Assembly (NCBI GenBank): GCA_049999765.1
Contig: JBNGIQ010009234.1
Location: forward strand, 185,557 to 231,105
Source: Phaeoceros laevis
Taxonomy: Eukaryota; Anthocerotophyta; Anthocerotopsida; Notothyladales
DNA length: 45,549 nt
Direction: 5' to 3'
Part shown: positions 40,744 through 45,549 of the stretch, in pieces
Position numbering within the stretch: position 1 is the first letter of the stretch
How the letters are laid out: the number at the start of each line of letters is the position of its first letter
Notes under the pieces: generated by a model
Told to the model about the DNA's origin: nothing
The model's input: the letters and a program-made list of their open reading frames with translations, nothing else
Databases searched by the model: none
Program-made: the position numbers and the translations under genes

Positions 40744-43700
40744 ATGGATCGGGAGGAACGATTGCCGACTACGCCTAGGATGGGGCACCTGAGCGACGAG
40801 CAGCAGGCACGGATGACGCAGAATCTGAGCGCTGCTAAGGCAATTCTGGCCAGGAAGCAAACGGAATCACCTGCCTCCCCTGTGGAAGCATTAATGCATG
40901 GCAAGCCCGTATCTCCTGCGAACCGCAATCGGGCAGCACAACCCTCAAATAGGTGATCTTGCTGCTTGTCTTCTGCGGATTCGCATTGTTTCGGTTCCTG
41001 TTAGTTGTAAGGGAGGTGACAAACTCCTTGGGAAATTGCAGGGCTTCGAGCTTCAAAAGGAAACTGGAGTCCTCTGCTTTCGCGGATGGTCCTCTGCGGG
41101 ACCTAGCTGTGAATACCTCCAGGGAACTCCCCCGCAAAGAAAAACATGGAGGTCGAATAGGTCCTCCCGCACACCGTGGCTATGTGCTCTCGAGCTGCGC
41201 TGAGAATCTCTCTGATGGTCGGCCATTAAGCACCTCCACTCTGAATGGGGGAACACAGGTGGTCAGGCAGTCAATTGAAGCTTGGGGCTCGACTAGTCAG
41301 GTCACTGGTTCGTTGCTGCAGCAAGGGGCAACACAATCACATTATGCCGCTCTTGAAGTACCAGGACACACGTCAGAAAGCTCGGCCTTTGCTCTGGATG
41401 CGCACTCAAAGCCAGTTTCGACAAGTGTCGGTAGATCAGTTGGCTCCCAAGTGCACTTGGATCAGCTGCGAAAAACAGCCGTAGGAGAATTTGAACCAAC
41501 CTCATCTCGACCTCAACAGGAAACGTTTACGAAGCCCAGCAAACAGTTCACATATATTGGGGACGATCTTGATGNNNNNNNNNNNNNNNNNNNNNNNNNN
41601 NNNNNNNNNNNNNNNNNNNNNNNNNNNNNNNNNNNNNNNNNNNNNNNNNNNNNNNNNNNNNNNNNNNNNNNNNNCATATATTGGGGACGATCTTGATGAT
41701 GCTCTCCTGGAGGAGATTGGTAAAATCTGTGACGCAAAGGAGAAAATCTCGCGAGAAGTTACGGGGAATCACAGGGAAACACTTCCTCTCTGGCAGGAAT
41801 TTGATGACGATTCCCTTCGAGAAATTGACAGGTGTGTTGAAAGGGAGAAGAAAGTGGTTCCTTCTGTTGCCGCCAAGCAGCTGGCCTCACCTGTGGGTTA
41901 TGAAAGCATCCAGGCGTTGCAGAGGGGTTCAAGCTCAAGGGAGAGTATGGGACTCAGTCCACAAACAAGTCATATGTCAAGGCACTCTGTTGTCTTAGAT
42001 GGTGATGCAGCTCCCGGACCAGAATCTTTTTTGAGGTCTTCCAAGACGGTGGAAGCGTTTGAACACCCAGATGTATTAGCGGCCGGTGTGGAGACTGCCC
42101 CGGACATGGAGAAATCAATTCATGATGGTATCCACGAAACAGATGCAGAAGCAGCCATATTTCCTCAAGAGCTCTTGGACTTTTTTGAATATGGCATTTC
42201 TCCTGCCTCTCCCACTGCGACTGAGAGAACTTTGTATATAATGCCACAGTAGTGCTTCTGTACTCGTAGAAGTGTCCTAGGTCAAACCACTTACCAAAAT
42301 TGTGTCTCAAATTCTTGCAAAGGTGTGAACAGCAAGCTGAGCACTAGGCTCCCATGTGTTGTGAAAGCATTAAAAGCATAGAATCATGTATGGTACCTGT
42401 AAGATTTGTGCCACTGGCGCACATGGAGACAGAGATATCACCATTCATAGTCCCCGTTTAGTCTTTTGAGTATTTGGCAAAGTTCTACTAGTTTCTGACT
42501 GGCTGACTTCATCAGCTGAAGGCCCTTCAGAGCTGCCTGCATACCTACAAACCTTAAACAGGACTCAGCAAGAAGCAGCCTTATGCGACTCTTCGAAGCC
42601 CCTTCTCATATTGGCTGGGCCGGGAAGTGGGAAGGTACAAACGTGGGGTTTGATACAGCAGTCAATGAACTGCTCTCTCTCAGTTCTCAGTCAATATTCC
42701 GGGCAATAGTCCTAAACTGCTCCTTTTGATTTGCAGACTTCGACTATGGTTGCACGATTGCTCTCAATAATGAAAGAAGTACTTACCGGTACCATCTCAT
42801 GTCTTCTGCTTCTAGTATGTTCTGAGGTTTGATCGCAGACGGTTTCCTCTTAAGCAGGGTGTACACCCCAGCAACATTCTGGCCATGACTTTCACGACAG
42901 CAGCTGCAACTGAGATGAGGGAAAGAGTGGGAAAATTTGTTGGCAAAAAAGCTTCTCAAGAGCTGGTCGTCTGCACTTTCCACTCGTTCTGCTTGCAACT
43001 TTGTCGGGAACATGCTGAAAAGTGAGGTTCCATTATAGATTTCTCTGGCATTTGATTACAGTGACAGAGGGGAGCGTTCCTTGCCTAAAATACATTTGTC
43101 TGTGCAAAAGGTTGGGGCGCACGGCTGAGTTCATAGTCTATGAACATGGGCAACAGAGAAAAGCAGTGATAGAAGCAACACGGTTGGCTTCACCATTGCA
43201 TCCCCCCCATCAAGCTGGGCATACAGCCTCCACATCCTGTACAAACATGGTGGTAGAGGAGGCAGGTCCAGCCATATGGAAGGATAAAGCAAAAAAATGG
43301 CAGAAATTTGTCACTCAAGTGAGTTGGAAATCTGTGTCCGCTTCAGGCTTAACAAGTTGGACTACTGAAAGCCTTTGGGGTGTTAGATTTTCAATGAGCT
43401 CAAGAACTATTCTCTTCCTGCTCATCTTTATCTTCTACATCATTTGCTGTGGTTGTGTATCAGGCCAAAGCCATGGGAAGGACTCCTGAAGACTATGAAG
43501 CAACTGGGAATCTGCTCGAGGTTAGGTCAAAGTTTGGAAATCTTCGTTGCTCTGTATCCAGATGCATTGTTGAAGTACTAAATGTCGCTAATGCTAAGAC
43601 TTGAGATGCCAGGCAGAAATTTTGAGGCAATATGAGGCTACACTTGCAGCATGCAACGCTCTTGACTATCATGACTTCATCATATTTGCTGTCAAGCTCC

Positions 43701-45549
43701 TTGAAACGCATCCAGGAGGTGCATGACCTTGGCTCCCACTCTGTCCAGTGATGTTTTAAAGTCATGGGCTCTACATCCTGATGAATACTGAAGTGGGATC
43801 TTTGCAGTCCTTCAGGATTGTCATAAGTTGTGGACACATCTGTTGGTTGACGAATTTCAGGACACCAGTACAATGCAGTACTACTTTCGGAAGCTGATTG
43901 GTTCTCATGGGCATCTCACTGTGGTTGGTGATGATGATCAGGTACCTGCCAAAGCATCTCTTCTTACAGAGGATTGTAAATTCATTGTTTTTAGCTTTCA
44001 GACAAGCAGGATGATCAGCTGAGACAAATTCTCTCCTGCTCTGTGCAGTCCATCTTTGGCTTTAATGGTGCCAACTCCACGGGATTTGAACTCTTTCGCA
44101 AGAACTTCCCGAACCATAGTGAGGTAAGCACTGCATTAATACTTCTCATTGGAAAATATATACGGCAAGATTTTTGTCCCATAATATGTTGCAAAAAATG
44201 TGCTGGGTGGTCTCAAATCCGACTTCACCAAAACTATCGGTCCACACGTTGTATTGTGGAAGCTGCCCATTCTGTCATCAAGAACAATCTGTCCCGCTGC
44301 CCTGAAAAGCATGCTTTTACGGACAACAATCCTGGTGATAAAGTATCCAAAAATAGGTTACTGGAACCACTTAAACCACAATAACCGTGGTGGCCAGTTT
44401 TTTCTGTTCACAGCGGGTAATTGGATTGATTTGAGTTAACCACAACAGATAGTTGTTAAGGAGTGCAGGACTGAAGCTGCACAGTGTGGGTTCGTAGTCG
44501 ACAGCATTCTAATGAGTGCAGCTGCTACAAAGACATCATTCGGTAATACTGCTATACTGTATCGTCGGCAGGTAGGTTGTGCATCGCCCAAATTTCCATC
44601 GCTATTGCTAGTTCTGGAAGACAATGGGCACTAACGATTGAGAGTTCTGGAGACCATCTCTCAAATGCTCTTGTTCAATAATCTGTACTGAATCAGGTCA
44701 ATTGGTAAGGCCCTGTCATATGTGGTCTACCTGCAGGTCACAGGGAAAGCTATCCAAGCAGCTTTGCGGGCAAGAAAGATTCCTTTCAACGTTCATGGAG
44801 TAGCATTCTATCGGAAAAAGGTTTTGTACGGTCTGCAGTTGCCTATCCTAATCTTTGAAGCGGACGCCACTTACAAAATGCCTCTGCAGGTGGTTAAACA
44901 AGTTTTTGCTCTTCTTCAAACCGTCCTGCCTGGAAGCAAAGATCTCTACTGCAGAAGAATATTCAAAGCACTGTACGCAAGTGACAAAGAGGAAACAAAA
45001 AAGGTAATGTGCATGGTGCCTACAATGAGTTCCGCCAAAACCCTTCATGATTGGGTTTATTGCTCCACCTAGTCAACTCACTATAGTAGTAAAATCTTTC
45101 AGGTTTTGGAACATGTGGACGAGGTAGCGACCATGGACAAACAAGGCTTTTGGGAGGCTGCCCAAACAATCTTCAAAGCCAAACTATCTGGGACATTTAG
45201 CAGGTTGTTACCAGTTCTATATGAAAAGAAAAGAACTTGTTATTTGAAGGAGACAATAGAAGGCTAGCAGCTTTCAAGAATGTTGCATGACCTGAAACCT
45301 GCCCCTTCTCTTTGCAGGCGCCAACTTGCTCTTGGACGGAAAGTGCTAAGTTGCATACAGACTGTGAAGTGCTTAGTGCAGAAGGTGAATTTCTAGATCA
45401 CGGTGGTCTGTAGGGCAACTTGCTGATTGGAGGAGATCCTAAACAAACCTCTGTTGCGTGGTTCCCAGGAACAATCACTGTCTGCAATAATTACAGCAGT
45501 CATCAATCTCCTGCCTGAGGTAAAGGCTGCAGTGTTTTGCATATGTCTT
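40744..45549 (+). CDS. SRS2: SRS2-like UvrD-family ATP-dependent DNA helicase (3' end beyond window)
   Basis: A superfamily 1A 3'-5' helicase; yeast Srs2 dismantles Rad51 filaments to limit recombination. Exon 1 (40744-40952) starts [10 protein letters not shown], with [20 protein letters not shown] as in plant SRS2 N-termini. A long, poorly conserved exon follows (41042 to ~42200), containing the N gap. Helicase exons: 42516-42634, 42737-42778, 42855-43021, 43111-43318, 43464-43520, 43613-43718, 43808-43941, 44049-44123, ~44217-44342, 44449-44571, 44737-44820, 44890-45003, 45103-45203, 45318-45384, 45469-45519. Motifs: [10 protein letters not shown] (Q), [12 protein letters not shown] (Walker A), [17 protein letters not shown] (Ia), [12 protein letters not shown] (II), [15 protein letters not shown] (III), RLHQNYRST (IV) and [14 protein letters not shown]. 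The donor of the long exon is ambiguous: it must supply phase 1, and possibilities include GTATCC near 42127 or a GC donor at 42194. The acceptor of the exon at 44217 is abnormal. Motifs V-VI lie beyond the window. Confidence 0.88.
41575..41674. other. Assembly gap (100 N) flanked by an identical 24-bp sequence
   Basis: CATATATTGGGGACGATCTT plus GATG occurs at 41551-41574 just before the Ns and at 41675-41698 just after. This indicates two contig ends that overlap but were not merged. Confidence 0.95.

Noticed and set aside
41575-41674. Missing exon sequence inside the gap
   Set aside because: The identical 24-bp flanks and the continuous frame on collapse suggest nothing is missing.

Overview
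The window is nuclear DNA from a land plant. Its genes are split by many short GT-AG introns (mostly about 60-250 bp). It carries plant families: a PPR-DYW organelle RNA-editing factor, SOS1, a KUP/HAK potassium transporter, plant-type PEP carboxylase, SKIP31, a Gnk2/DUF26 secreted protein and an SRS2-like helicase. It also has a 12-exon CEP44-like gene, a centriole protein family, which points to a plant that still makes centrioles for swimming sperm. Together with the short introns this suggests a lycophyte or bryophyte-grade (possibly hornwort) genome. This is inference; the species cannot be fixed from the sequence.

Layout. 1-5.9 kb is a gene-poor, AT-rich, repeat-bearing stretch: microsatellites, a CACTA-type transposon end, and a ~65-bp tandem repeat containing an assembly gap. 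Its only convincing gene is a small secreted Gnk2 protein (minus). 6.8-12.7 kb is a complete 23-exon SOS1 Na+/H+ antiporter (plus). Convergent with it at 13.1-16.3 kb is a KUP/HAK potassium transporter (minus) with about a dozen frameshifts but recognisable splice sites, read here as a young pseudogene. At 17.0-17.7 kb a decayed copy of SOS1 exons 19-21 lies on the minus strand. 19.1-20.3 kb is Mediator subunit MED10 (plus). 20.6-24.6 kb is a 16-exon MORC-type GHKL ATPase with a CW zinc finger (minus). 26.0-29.2 kb is a single-exon PPR-DYW protein with an OSB-type PDF motif at its N-terminus (minus). It is divergent from CEP44 at 29.8-32.3 kb (plus). 32.6-35.5 kb is an intronless C3-type PEP carboxylase (minus). 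36.6-37.2 kb is a small class I methyltransferase (minus, 5' end unresolved). 38.5-39.7 kb is an intronless SKIP31 F-box gene (plus). From 40.7 kb to the window end is an SRS2/UvrD-type DNA helicase (plus, 3' truncated), with a 100-N gap that looks like an unmerged contig overlap.

The genes do not form one pathway. The coherent theme is Na+/K+ transport around 6.8-17.7 kb, with an intact SOS1, a broken K+ transporter and a relic second SOS1. The most unusual architectures are the PDF-motif/PPR-DYW fusion and the CW-containing MORC with a long N-terminal extension. Exon models for MORC (810 codons with stop), CEP44 (301) and MED10 (204) sum to exact multiples of three, which supports them.
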